Below are positions 50,033 through 58,754 of a stretch of DNA of 64,000 nucleotides, piece after piece; position 1 is the stretch's first letter, and the number at the start of each line of letters is the position of its first letter. A model generated the notes under the pieces. That model was not told where the DNA came from, made no database searches, and saw only the letters and a list, made by a program, of their open reading frames with translations. Origin of the DNA: Bacillota bacterium (GTDB lineage: Bacteria; Bacillota; Clostridia; Peptostreptococcales; Acidaminobacteraceae). Both the position numbers and the translations under genes were made by a program. The DNA is taken from NCBI GenBank assembly GCA_030529225.1, contig JAUMXH010000001.1:62001-126000 (forward strand). Direction: 5' to 3'.

Positions 50033-51352
50033 ATGAGAAAGGTAACATTCTCAGGGGGAATACATCCGCCTCATTCTAAAGTCTTCACTGAAAAGTGCGC
50101 TATAGAAGTTGCTGAACCGCCAAAGACTGTCTACATTCCAATTAGACAGCACATTGGTGCACCTTGTGAAGTTGTGGTTAATAAGGGAGATGAAGTAAAA
50201 GTCGGACAGCTGATTGCAAAGCCGACCGGTTTCGTTTCCGCTGCAATTCACAGTAGCGTATCAGGAGTAGTGACGAAAATTACGGAAATGCCGATTCCAA
50301 ACGGAAAAGACATTTGTGTGGTCATCGATAACGACTTTAATGAGACTTTGCATGAAAGTGTAAAGCCAAAAGGGACTGTAGAGACTCTTGAACCAAAAGA
50401 AATCATTGAAATTATCAAAGACGCCGGTATCGTAGGTATGGGTGGTGCAGGTTTTCCTCTGCACGTAAAATTGAGCCCTCCACCTGATAAAGTCGATACA
50501 ATTATCTTAAACGGCGCCGAGTGTGAACCGTTTTTAACAGCGGACCACCGTCTAATGCTTGAAAATCCCGATGCAATTTTTAAAGGGTTGGAACTCATGA
50601 TGAAGAGCGTAGGAATACCGAAGGGACACATCGGTATCGAGGACAACAAACCGGATGCGCTTAAAAAGATGATTGAAGTTTCAAAAAATTATCCTAACAT
50701 CGAAGTAATCGGACTACAGACAAAATACCCGCAAGGTGCTGAGAAGCAGTTGATCAATGCGGTCACCGGAAGAGAAGTACCGTCAGGTGCACTTCCTATG
50801 GATGCCGGCGCCATCGTAAGCAACGTGGCAACCGCCGCTGCCGTACACGACGCGGTCTATCTCGGCATGCCTTTGATTAAACGGGTTTGTACAATCACAG
50901 GAACCATGATTAAAGAACCGAAGAATCTTTTGATTCGTATCGGCACAATGGTCGATGAGATCATCGCGCAATGCGGTGGTTACAACGGAAAACCGGGCAA
51001 GTTCATCATGGGTGGACCGATGATGGGACTGTCTCAACCGTCTGACCATGTTCCGTCAACAAAGACAACTTCAGGTCTTCTTGTGTTTGATGAAGTGCAA
51101 GCGAATTTGCCTGATGCCGAGAACTGTATCAAGTGTTGTAAGTGTGTGAGCATTTGCCCAATCAGACTGCAACCGATGTATATCTCCGCTTATTCTCTAA
51201 ATGAAATGTTTGATAAAGCAGAGCAATTCAATGCCCTAGATTGTATTGAATGTGGTTCATGTTCATTTATATGTCCCGCAAAAAGACCTCTGTTACATTC
51301 TATAAGAGTCGCTAAAAGAACTATTTTAGCTAACCGAAGAAAAGGTAATTAG
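50033..51352 (+). CDS. rnfC: Rnf complex subunit C
   Basis: 439-residue peripheral subunit of the ferredoxin:NAD+ oxidoreductase; RnfC carries the NADH-binding site. It has a glycine-rich region GMGGAGFPLHVKL followed by GAECEPFLTADHRLM, and two [4Fe-4S] motifs near the C-terminus (CIKCCKCVSICP and CIECGSCSFICP). First gene of the clostridial order C-D-G-E-A-B. It links soluble NADH to the membrane ion pump. Confidence 0.96.
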   Translation: MRKVTFSGGIHPPHSKVFTEKCAIEVAEPPKTVYIPIRQHIGAPCEVVVNKGDEVKVGQLIAKPTGFVSAAIHSSVSGVVTKITEMPIPNGKDICVVIDNDFNETLHESVKPKGTVETLEPKEIIEIIKDAGIVGMGGAGFPLHVKLSPPPDKVDTIILNGAECEPFLTADHRLMLENPDAIFKGLELMMKSVGIPKGHIGIEDNKPDALKKMIEVSKNYPNIEVIGLQTKYPQGAEKQLINAVTGREVPSGALPMDAGAIVSNVATAAAVHDAVYLGMPLIKRVCTITGTMIKEPKNLLIRIGTMVDEIIAQCGGYNGKPGKFIMGGPMMGLSQPSDHVPSTKTTSGLLVFDEVQANLPDAENCIKCCKCVSICPIRLQPMYISAYSLNEMFDKAEQFNALDCIECGSCSFICPAKRPLLHSIRVAKRTILANRRKGN

Positions 51353-51370
51353 AGAGGGGGGAGAGTATAA

Positions 51371-52420
51371 ATGGATAACAATTTTATCGTTTCATCATCG
51401 CCACATATTAGGACGGGAGAAACCATTCAGAGCATCATGTTTAATGTGATCTTGGCTCTGATTCCTGCGACGGCTTATGGTGTTTACGTTTTCGGGTTTA
51501 AGGCCTTAATCGTGGTATTGGTATCGATTGCCAGCGCCGTGATTACCGAGGCTGCATTTCAAAAGATCAGAAAGAAAAAAGTTACAATCAGTGACCTGAG
51601 TGCCGTGTTAACCGGTTTGCTCTTAGCGATGAACTTGCCGCCTGCAGCTCCTTGGTGGTTGGCAATGGTAGGTTCTATATTTGCAATCGCTTTGGCAAAA
51701 CAGGTATTCGGCGGTATCGGCCACAACTTTATCAACCCTGCCTTGGCAGCCAGAGCGGTTCTCATCGCTTCTTGGAGTGCCAGAATGGGTACTTGGGACG
51801 TTCCATTCTCATCATCGGGCTTCTTTGCCTACGATGCTGTCACCGGGGCGACTCCATTGGGAATCATCGCTGAAGGTTCGGGAGAAGCACTTCCTTCTTT
51901 CTGGGATGCCTTCATCGGTAATGTCGGAGGATGTATTGGAGAAACCTCTGCTCTCTTCCTCATTTTGGGTGGACTGTATCTGATTTACAAAGGGATCATC
52001 ACTTGGCACATTCCGTTCTCATACATCATCAGTGCCTTTGTATTTTCCTTCCTGCTAAACGGATTTGACGCTGCTTACTCAGCTTACCAATTGATCATCG
52101 GCGGTATTATGTTGGGTGCCTTCTTCATGGCGACCGACTATGCATCATCACCGGTAACCGACAAGGGTAAGATCATCTACGGTGTTGGAATCGGTCTCTT
52201 GACCATTTTGATCAGAACCTTCGGTTCACTTCCTGAGGGTGTTTCATACTCAATTCTACTCATGAACGTAGCGACACCTATGATTGACAGATTTACAACC
52301 AGCGTGGTATTCGGTGGAAAGACTAAGAAACAAATCAAAGCTGAGAAGAAAGCGAAAGAAGCGGAAGAAATGGCTGCTTTGAAAGCTGAGAAAGAAGCTG
52401 TTGAAGGGGGTGCAAAATAA
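51371..52420 (+). CDS. rnfD: Rnf complex subunit D
   Basis: 349-residue membrane subunit with about nine or ten helices. The covalent FMN site is Thr161 in VTGATPLG, a target of ApbE. GGIGHNFINPALAARA is the family signature. The C-terminus has a Lys/Glu/Ala-rich tail (about 320-349) that looks helical and soluble. The stop overlaps the rnfG start by one base. Confidence 0.95.
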   Translation: MDNNFIVSSSPHIRTGETIQSIMFNVILALIPATAYGVYVFGFKALIVVLVSIASAVITEAAFQKIRKKKVTISDLSAVLTGLLLAMNLPPAAPWWLAMVGSIFAIALAKQVFGGIGHNFINPALAARAVLIASWSARMGTWDVPFSSSGFFAYDAVTGATPLGIIAEGSGEALPSFWDAFIGNVGGCIGETSALFLILGGLYLIYKGIITWHIPFSYIISAFVFSFLLNGFDAAYSAYQLIIGGIMLGAFFMATDYASSPVTDKGKIIYGVGIGLLTILIRTFGSLPEGVSYSILLMNVATPMIDRFTTSVVFGGKTKKQIKAEKKAKEAEEMAALKAEKEAVEGGAK

Positions 52421-52986
52421 TGAAGGAAATTGTTAAACTAGGTATTTCATTGTTGATATTTTGTGCTGTAGCAGCTTTGTCACTCGCTTTTACGAATGAA
52501 TTGACAAAAGATCAAATTGCCAAACAAAGAGCCGAGAAAGAGTTGGCTGCAAAACAGGCCGTTCTGCCGGAAGCAAACGAGTTTGAGGACTTGTCTGCTG
52601 AAGAGTTGGCTAAAGTACAAGAGACCCATCCGACTGTAGCACAGATTTCGGTTGCAAAGAGTGACGGCCAAGACATCGGTTTTGTTGTAAAAACTCTGCC
52701 GATGGGATTTGGTGGCCCGATTACCGTAATTACCGGTATGGATGCGGAAGGCAAAATCACCGGCGTCAGGGTTGCAAAACACACCGAGTCTCCGGGATTG
52801 GGATCAAAGGCTCAAGAGCCTGCTTATTACGAGCAATATAACGGAAAGTCTGTAGCGGACGTTAAAGTTACCAAAGGTACACCGGGCGAACAGGAAATCG
52901 TTGCGATTTCTTCTGCTACCATCACTTCAGTTGCGGTTACCAACGGCGTAAATGATGCCGCTGTAGCGACTACTTTGGGCAAATAG
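52420..52986 (+). CDS. rnfG: Rnf complex subunit G
   Basis: 188-residue subunit with one N-terminal membrane anchor (about 5-25) and an extracytoplasmic FMN-binding domain. The flavinylation motif is SSATITS with acceptor Thr167. KHTESPGLGSKA is the family signature. Modification requires ApbE (31365). Confidence 0.95.
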   Translation: MKEIVKLGISLLIFCAVAALSLAFTNELTKDQIAKQRAEKELAAKQAVLPEANEFEDLSAEELAKVQETHPTVAQISVAKSDGQDIGFVVKTLPMGFGGPITVITGMDAEGKITGVRVAKHTESPGLGSKAQEPAYYEQYNGKSVADVKVTKGTPGEQEIVAISSATITSVAVTNGVNDAAVATTLGK

Positions 52987-53000
52987 GAAGGAGGAAGTTA

Positions 53001-53837
53001 ATGAGTAAGAATATTAGTGTATTAACCAACGGACTCGTTAAGGAGAACCCTACCTTCGTTCAAATGCTTGGTATGTGTCCGACTCTGGCGGTTACGGTTT
53101 CTGCAATTAACGGTTTCGGTATGGGTATGGCGACCACAGCGGTTTTGATTATGTCAAACTTCGCTATCTCGGCACTCAGAAAGGTAATCCCTGCAAAGAT
53201 CAGGATCCCTGCATTCATCGTAGTTATCGCAACGGCGGTTACGATTGTAGGAATGCTTATGGAAACTTATGTCAGCGGATTGTACGAGGTTCTAGGTCTA
53301 TTCATACCGCTAATCGTTGTTAACTGTATCATCCTTGCGAGAGCGGAAGCCTTCGCATTTGAAAACGGCATGGTCGCTTCCATGATGGACGGTGTCGGAA
53401 TGGGACTCGGTTTTACCATCTCACTGACCATTTTGGGTATTGTGAGAGAGTTCTTCGGGGAGTTTAAGTTCTTCGGAAACTTGTTGTTTGAAAATGCGGA
53501 ACCGATGCTCATCTTCATCCAGCCGCCGGGAGCGTTCCTGACTTTGGCTCTATTGCTTGCAATCTATACGCAATTCAACCTTTCAAAGGCGAAGAAGAAA
53601 AAAGCGATAGAAGATGCTGAGCGTAAGGCGAAGAAAGAAGCGGAAGAAGCCGCTGCGAAAGCTGCTGAGGAAGAGCGTGAGAGAAAGCGCTTGGAAAGAG
53701 AACAGAAGAAGGCTGAAGAAGAAGCAAAACAAAAGGCGGAAGAAGCTGCCAAGGCAAGCGAGGTTGCACCGGAAGCGGCGCAAGAGGCTCCTGTCGAAGC
53801 TGCAGCGGAAGCGCCTGCGGAAGATGCTTCTAAGTAG
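53001..53837 (+). CDS. rnfE: Rnf complex subunit E with long charged C-terminal tail
   Basis: 278-residue subunit; the membrane core (about 1-190, six helices, [17 protein letters not shown] at the start) is a normal RnfE. It is extended by about 85 residues that are nearly all Lys, Glu, Ala and Arg, switching to an Ala/Pro/Glu-rich end. The tail should form a cytoplasmic coiled coil. Standard RnfE proteins end soon after the last helix, so this is an added module. Next comes rnfA after 17 bases. Confidence 0.94.
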   Translation: MSKNISVLTNGLVKENPTFVQMLGMCPTLAVTVSAINGFGMGMATTAVLIMSNFAISALRKVIPAKIRIPAFIVVIATAVTIVGMLMETYVSGLYEVLGLFIPLIVVNCIILARAEAFAFENGMVASMMDGVGMGLGFTISLTILGIVREFFGEFKFFGNLLFENAEPMLIFIQPPGAFLTLALLLAIYTQFNLSKAKKKKAIEDAERKAKKEAEEAAAKAAEEERERKRLEREQKKAEEEAKQKAEEAAKASEVAPEAAQEAPVEAAAEAPAEDASK

Positions 53838-53854
53838 TTGTAAAGGGGAGAGAT

Positions 53855-54430
53855 ATGAGTGGTTTATTCGTTATATTAGTAGGCGCTATACTCGTAAACA
53901 ACTTTGTACTTAGCCAATTCTTGGGAATCTGTCCTTTCTTGGGGATTTCTAAAAAGGTTGAAACATCGCTCGGTATGGGTATGGCAGTTACGTTCGTTAT
54001 GACACTCGCGAGTATCATAACATATATGGTTCAGTATTTCATATTGGTGCCATTGCACTTGGAATATTTGCAGACAATTGCATTCATTCTGGTTATTGCG
54101 TCACTGGTTCAGTTCGTTGAAATTTTCCTGCAGAAGGCATCTCCAACGCTTTACGGAGCACTTGGTGTATTCCTTCCGCTCATCACAACAAACTGTGCGG
54201 TGCTTGGTCTTGCACTGATGAACATTCAAAAAGAGTTTAATCTTGTTCAAACTATCGTTCACTCATTGGGTGCGGCGTTCGGTTTCTCTTTGGCAATCGT
54301 GCTCTTTGCCAGCCTGAGAGAAAAACTTGAAATCGCTGACATTCCTGAGGCATTCCAAGGGTTCCCGATCGCATTGATTACAGCGAGTCTGATGTCAATC
54401 GCATTCATGGGATTCCAAGGATTGGTGTAG
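53855..54430 (+). CDS. rnfA: Rnf complex subunit A
   Basis: 191-residue six-helix membrane subunit homologous to RnfE. It shows [19 protein letters not shown] and [16 protein letters not shown] with the conserved cysteines (Cys in GICP and NCAV) that hold an intramembrane iron-sulfur centre in recent Rnf/Nqr structures. Ten bases upstream of rnfB. Confidence 0.96.
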   Translation: MSGLFVILVGAILVNNFVLSQFLGICPFLGISKKVETSLGMGMAVTFVMTLASIITYMVQYFILVPLHLEYLQTIAFILVIASLVQFVEIFLQKASPTLYGALGVFLPLITTNCAVLGLALMNIQKEFNLVQTIVHSLGAAFGFSLAIVLFASLREKLEIADIPEAFQGFPIALITASLMSIAFMGFQGLV

Positions 54431-54439
54431 GAGGTAACT

Positions 54440-55264
54440 ATGGATTATTTAAATATATTGACAGCTACAGGTAGCTTAGCAGGGATGGGATTTCTCTTTG
54501 CGGCGATCTTGGGATACGCTTCTCAAAAGTTTGCAGTAGAGAAAGACCCTAGGGTTGCTGAAGTCAGAGCGGTCCTTCCGTCTGCTAACTGTGGCGGTTG
54601 CGGATACCCCGGTTGTGACGGCTTCGCAGATGCCGTTGTCAGAGGGGACGCAAAGGTTAACGGATGTCCTGTAGGCGGAAGCGAATGTGCCGATAAGATT
54701 GCACAAATTATGGGACTGGATGCAGGATCCGGCGCTAAGATGGTCGCTCACGTCATCTGTAAGGGTGCTAAGCCGATTGCAAAAGATGATTACATCTACA
54801 ACGGCATCACCGACTGTAGAGCGGCAAACATCCTAATGGGCGGTAACAAGTCTTGTAAACACGGATGTATGGGCTTTGGAACTTGCGAAAAGCTTTGTCC
54901 GTTTGATGCGATTCACATCAATGAAACGGGTATCGCTGAGGTGGATGACGACAAATGCGTGGCGTGCGGAATTTGTATCGAAGCATGTCCGAAAGACGTT
55001 ATCAGCCTGGTAGAGCTTGGACAGAGAGTCATCGTAAACTGTAACAACAAAGAAAGAGGCGGACACGTCAAGCAGAACTGCCAAGTTGCTTGTATCGCTT
55101 GTAAGAAGTGTGAAGCAGCTTGTAAGTTTGATGCGATCCACGTAAATAACAACCTTTCTTTGGTGGATTATCAGAAATGTAAGAAGTGTATGGCTTGTGT
55201 CAAAGTTTGTCCGACAAAGGCAATTTTCGGTGCATTGCCAAAGCCGAAGAACATTATCGCATAA
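54440..55264 (+). CDS. rnfB: Rnf complex subunit B (ferredoxin-interacting)
   Basis: 274-residue subunit with one membrane anchor (about 8-28), the special [4Fe-4S] motif CGGCGYPGC (Cys51, 54, 59) with Cys76, then several ferredoxin-type CxxCxxCxxxCP clusters (CMGFGTCEKLCP, CVACGICIEACP, CIACKKCEAACK, CKKCMACVKVCP). It is the electron entry point from reduced ferredoxin. A terminator follows, closing the rnf operon. Confidence 0.96.
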   Translation: MDYLNILTATGSLAGMGFLFAAILGYASQKFAVEKDPRVAEVRAVLPSANCGGCGYPGCDGFADAVVRGDAKVNGCPVGGSECADKIAQIMGLDAGSGAKMVAHVICKGAKPIAKDDYIYNGITDCRAANILMGGNKSCKHGCMGFGTCEKLCPFDAIHINETGIAEVDDDKCVACGICIEACPKDVISLVELGQRVIVNCNNKERGGHVKQNCQVACIACKKCEAACKFDAIHVNNNLSLVDYQKCKKCMACVKVCPTKAIFGALPKPKNIIA

Positions 55265-55277
55265 CTTAGTTTTTGGG

Positions 55278-55306
55278 AAGAGGATACGCAAGTATCCTTT
55301 TCTTTT
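55278..55306 (+). terminator. Rho-independent terminator after rnfB
   Basis: AGGATAC (55281-55287), GCAA tetraloop, GTATCCT (55292-55298), then TTTCTTTT. Confidence 0.88.
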
Positions 55307-55350
55307 AACCTGTTGCATTGGCTGTGTTAGCTTAAAGGAGTGACTTTCTT

Positions 55351-57345
55351 GTGAACCAATTAGAGTATGTAAACCTGGTGGAACGATTAAATCAGTACAG
55401 TAACGAATACTACACCCTGGATTCGCCGAGCATCAGCGACTGCGAGTATGATTTGCTGTACCAAGAACTGCTTCAACATGAGGCTTTAAACCCGGGAGAA
55501 ATCCTCAGCTATAGTCCAAGTCAAAGGGTAGGGGGCGAGGTCTTAAAGTTCTTTGAAAAATACAGACATGAGCATCCCTTACTCAGCTTGGAAAACACAT
55601 ATAACGAGGCTGAGATTTTGGAGTTTTATCGAAAGTATAAGGTGCAAGACAGAAAGAACTTGGGTTTTACCCTGGAGTATAAAATTGACGGTCTGTCTGT
55701 GGCGATCAAGTATAAGAATGGGCTCCTGGAGTCCGCTTCCACCAGAGGGGACGGCTACATCGGAGAGGACATCACTTCAAATATCAAATCGATTAAAGAG
55801 GTGCCCCTCAAACTCAAGGAGGATATTGACATTACCGTCAGAGGTGAAGTGTATCTCTCTAAGCTTGACTTTTTTAATCTGAATCGGATTCGAGAGAGTT
55901 TGGATGAAAAACTCTTTGCCAACCCTAGAAATGCCGCAGCCGGTACCCTGCGTCAACTGGATCCCAAGGTCGTCAGTCAGAGAAACCTCAAAATTTTTGT
56001 GTTTGATGCCTTGAGTGAGGTGGACGGATATGAGTCCCATATCGACCTGCTGGAGTATCTGAAGCGCTTAGGGTTTAAATGTAGTCGTTCGTATTCCATT
56101 CAATCTGAGGAAGCCCTTGTGGAGCATTTGAGAGAGGCGGAAAAGCAAAGAAGCGCTCTCGACTTTGACATTGACGGCATGGTTTTGAAGGTGTCGGATC
56201 TCGCCCTTCGGAAGTCCCTCGGTTTTCGCGGGAAATTGCCGTACTGGGCCGTAGCCTACAAATTTAAAGCGGAGAAGGCCAGAACGCGACTGAAGAGCAT
56301 CACTTGCCAGGTCGGCAGAACGGGCGCCGTCACCCCGAGAGCCGATTTTGAACCGGTTTTCCTGGCCGGGTCCACCATATCTCACGCCTCGCTGCACAAC
56401 GCGGATTATATCGCGGAAAAAGACATCAGAATCGGCGACATGGTTGAAATCGAGAAGGCGGGAGACGTCATTCCTCAGGTCAATCGGGTCATTTTTGAAG
56501 AGAGAAGCGGTGCGGAACTTCCTTACCTCTTTCCCACTACTTGCCCGGTCTGCGGGGAAGAACTTCTAAGAAAATCCGGAGAAGCCGCCTACCGATGCGT
56601 CAATAGAACTTGTCCCGCCAAGGACATCCGTTCTCTGATTTATTTTGTATCGAAGTCGGGGATGAACATTGACGGGTTCGGGGAGTCTATCGTAACAAGT
56701 TTCGTAGAGCACGGATTCCTGAGTGATTTTTCCGATATTTACAGGTTAAAAGACTTGGAATCGCAACTTACTTCACTGGAAGGATTTGGCGAAAAAAGCT
56801 TTCAGAAATTGATTTCGAACATCGAGAAGTCCAAGGAGAATCCGCCGGAGCTCCTCTTAACGGCCCTGGGCATTCCTCTTGTAGGAGCTAAAATTTCCAA
56901 GCTCCTTTTTCAACGATTCAAAAGTTTGGACGAGATTATGCACGCGGATCCGGAGGACCTGCTCGAAATAGACGGAGTAGGAGATTCGATTGTCAGCAGT
57001 TTGCAAGACTACTTTTCCATTGAGCGGAACTTGGAGGTCCTGGAAAAATTGAAGGAGCATGGCTTACAAATGCAGGTCGAAGAGAGGGAAAAGAGAACGG
57101 AAGCTCAGATTTTCGCAGGCCTCAGCTTTGTGTTAACCGGCACCTTGCAGGTCTATACGCGCTCGAAGGCCTCTAAGATTATAGAGCAGCTCGGCGGAAC
57201 TTGTTCTTCTTCAGTGAGTAAGAACACCGATGTCTTGCTCGCAGGAGAAAAAGCGGGATCCAAACTGAAAAAGGCGCAGGAGCTGGGAATCAAAATCATG
57301 GAGGAATCCGAATTTATTGAGAAAATTTCGCCCTATTTGGACTAA
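55351..57345 (+). CDS. ligA: NAD-dependent DNA ligase
   Basis: 664-residue LigA that seals nicks in replication and repair. The order is: Ia NMN-binding domain, adenylation domain with AMP-lysine Lys111 in LEYKIDGLSV, OB-fold (GRTGAVTPRADFEPV), zinc finger (CPVCGEELLRKSG...CVNRTC), helix-hairpin-helix repeats and a C-terminal BRCT domain (IFAGLSFVLTGTL). The start is GTG with AAAGGAGTG upstream. It stands alone after the rnf terminator; I could not find a convincing promoter in the 44-base gap. Confidence 0.96.
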   Translation: MNQLEYVNLVERLNQYSNEYYTLDSPSISDCEYDLLYQELLQHEALNPGEILSYSPSQRVGGEVLKFFEKYRHEHPLLSLENTYNEAEILEFYRKYKVQDRKNLGFTLEYKIDGLSVAIKYKNGLLESASTRGDGYIGEDITSNIKSIKEVPLKLKEDIDITVRGEVYLSKLDFFNLNRIRESLDEKLFANPRNAAAGTLRQLDPKVVSQRNLKIFVFDALSEVDGYESHIDLLEYLKRLGFKCSRSYSIQSEEALVEHLREAEKQRSALDFDIDGMVLKVSDLALRKSLGFRGKLPYWAVAYKFKAEKARTRLKSITCQVGRTGAVTPRADFEPVFLAGSTISHASLHNADYIAEKDIRIGDMVEIEKAGDVIPQVNRVIFEERSGAELPYLFPTTCPVCGEELLRKSGEAAYRCVNRTCPAKDIRSLIYFVSKSGMNIDGFGESIVTSFVEHGFLSDFSDIYRLKDLESQLTSLEGFGEKSFQKLISNIEKSKENPPELLLTALGIPLVGAKISKLLFQRFKSLDEIMHADPEDLLEIDGVGDSIVSSLQDYFSIERNLEVLEKLKEHGLQMQVEEREKRTEAQIFAGLSFVLTGTLQVYTRSKASKIIEQLGGTCSSSVSKNTDVLLAGEKAGSKLKKAQELGIKIMEESEFIEKISPYLD

Positions 57346-57421
57346 AGTTTCCTTTTCAGGTGCTCTTTGCTGCTGTCGGGATTTTTCCCCAAATCTTCGG
57401 AATAATTTACGGTCGTTTTTA

Positions 57422-57451
57422 TTGTATTCACATTCCGGTCTGTATTATAAT
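57422..57451 (+). promoter_or_regulatory. Promoter for hisS and the LtaS-family gene
   Basis: TTGTAT at 57422-57427, an 18-base spacer and TATAAT at 57446-57451; the ATG is at 57514. Confidence 0.68.
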
Positions 57452-57513
57452 ATAGGTCTGTGAGTATGGAATCGGTTAGTGTTTTGAATGAGTGTGCATG
57501 ATCGGAGGCAAGC

Positions 57514-58743
57514 ATGGCTAATACCAAGACCCCAAGCGGAATGAGGGACTTTCTGCCGGAGGAAAAAAAGATTCGGGAATATTTAAAGAGTGTGATTCGC
57601 GAGGAGTACCGAAAATCCGGCTTCAAGGAGATTGAGACTTCGCAAATTGAAAATTTGGAAAATTTGACGCAATCGGATGGGGGAGAAAATACCAAACTCA
57701 TCTTTAAAATCCTGAAAAGGGGAGAAAAGCTTAAAATGGATGAGGCGAGGAGCGAAGACGATTTGGCGGATCTGGGACTGCGTTTTGACCTTACGCTTCC
57801 TCTGAGCAGATTTTACTCGAACAACAAAAATGAACTGCCTCAGATTTTCAAAGCCTTCCAGATGGGTTACGTGTTCCGGGCGGAACGGCCTCAGAAGGGC
57901 AGATACAGAGCCTTTATGCAGTGTGATATCGATAGCATAGGAGAGGCGAGCAACCTTGCCGAGATTGAACTTTTGAGCTGTATTTATCGCACCCTGAGCC
58001 GCCTCGGTTTAAAAGGCCTGACCTTCAAAATCAACGATAGAAGGTTGTTAAAGAAAATCGTCCTGCAGGCCGGCTTCTCGGAAGAAGAGTTTTCGGATGT
58101 GGCAATCAGCTTGGATAAGATTGACAAAATCGGCGAAGAGGGGATTTACGCCGAGCTCAGTAAAAAGAACTATTCGGATGAGGCGATTGCGTCTCTGATT
58201 CGCGTGAACGCCGAAATAAAAGCCAAGGGGCTCGAGTATACGAAGCAAATCGATCAGGAAGCCTTTGAGAACATCAGCAAGATTATAGATGTGTTGGAAT
58301 CCTTGCATGAGGACATCCGTTTGGAGTTCGACCACAGCCTGGTTAGGGGAATGGGCTACTATACCGGAACGATTTTCGAAGTGTTTTACGAGGGCTCAAA
58401 CTTCGCGCTCGGAGGTGGCGGACGATACGATAAGATGATCGAGAAACTGTGCGGAATCGACCTTCCCGCTTGCGGTTTTTCCATCGGTTACGAGCGCTTG
58501 GTCGACATCATCAAGGAGGAAAAAATCAGCCTCCCGGATTCCAAATCCCTGGCATTTTTCTTTTCGGAAGAGGATGACATCAAGGCTGTCATGAAGGAAG
58601 CACAAGCCTTCAGAAATGAGTACGACGAGGTTTCCGTCCTGCAAAAAAAGAAGAAGTTCGGAAAACAGGTTTCGAGGTTAAAAGAGGACGGTTTCAGTCA
58701 TTTTTACGACACGCAGAGCAAAGAAGTGAAGGAATTGGAATAG
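57514..58743 (+). CDS. hisS: Histidyl-tRNA synthetase
   Basis: 409-residue class II synthetase. Motif 2 is FRAERPQKGRYRAFMQCDIDSIG-like (from about residue 120), the histidine motif reads LVRGMGYYTGTIFEV and motif 3 is GGGRYDKM with GFSIGYERL. The QCDID form of motif 2 and RGMGYYTG instead of RGLDYYTG place it away from the commonest bacterial HisRS. The C-terminal anticodon domain is short (about 65-70 residues). HisZ, the catalytically dead paralogue, was considered, but motif 2 and the histidine motif look active. The LtaS-family gene follows after 11 bases. Confidence 0.85.
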   Translation: MANTKTPSGMRDFLPEEKKIREYLKSVIREEYRKSGFKEIETSQIENLENLTQSDGGENTKLIFKILKRGEKLKMDEARSEDDLADLGLRFDLTLPLSRFYSNNKNELPQIFKAFQMGYVFRAERPQKGRYRAFMQCDIDSIGEASNLAEIELLSCIYRTLSRLGLKGLTFKINDRRLLKKIVLQAGFSEEEFSDVAISLDKIDKIGEEGIYAELSKKNYSDEAIASLIRVNAEIKAKGLEYTKQIDQEAFENISKIIDVLESLHEDIRLEFDHSLVRGMGYYTGTIFEVFYEGSNFALGGGGRYDKMIEKLCGIDLPACGFSIGYERLVDIIKEEKISLPDSKSLAFFFSEEDDIKAVMKEAQAFRNEYDEVSVLQKKKKFGKQVSRLKEDGFSHFYDTQSKEVKELE

Positions 58744-58754
58744 AAGGTAAAGGA

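Noticed and set aside
53575..53783. Several overlapping small frames in both strands over the rnfE tail
   Set aside because: They reflect the low-complexity Lys/Glu/Ala repeat of the real gene.
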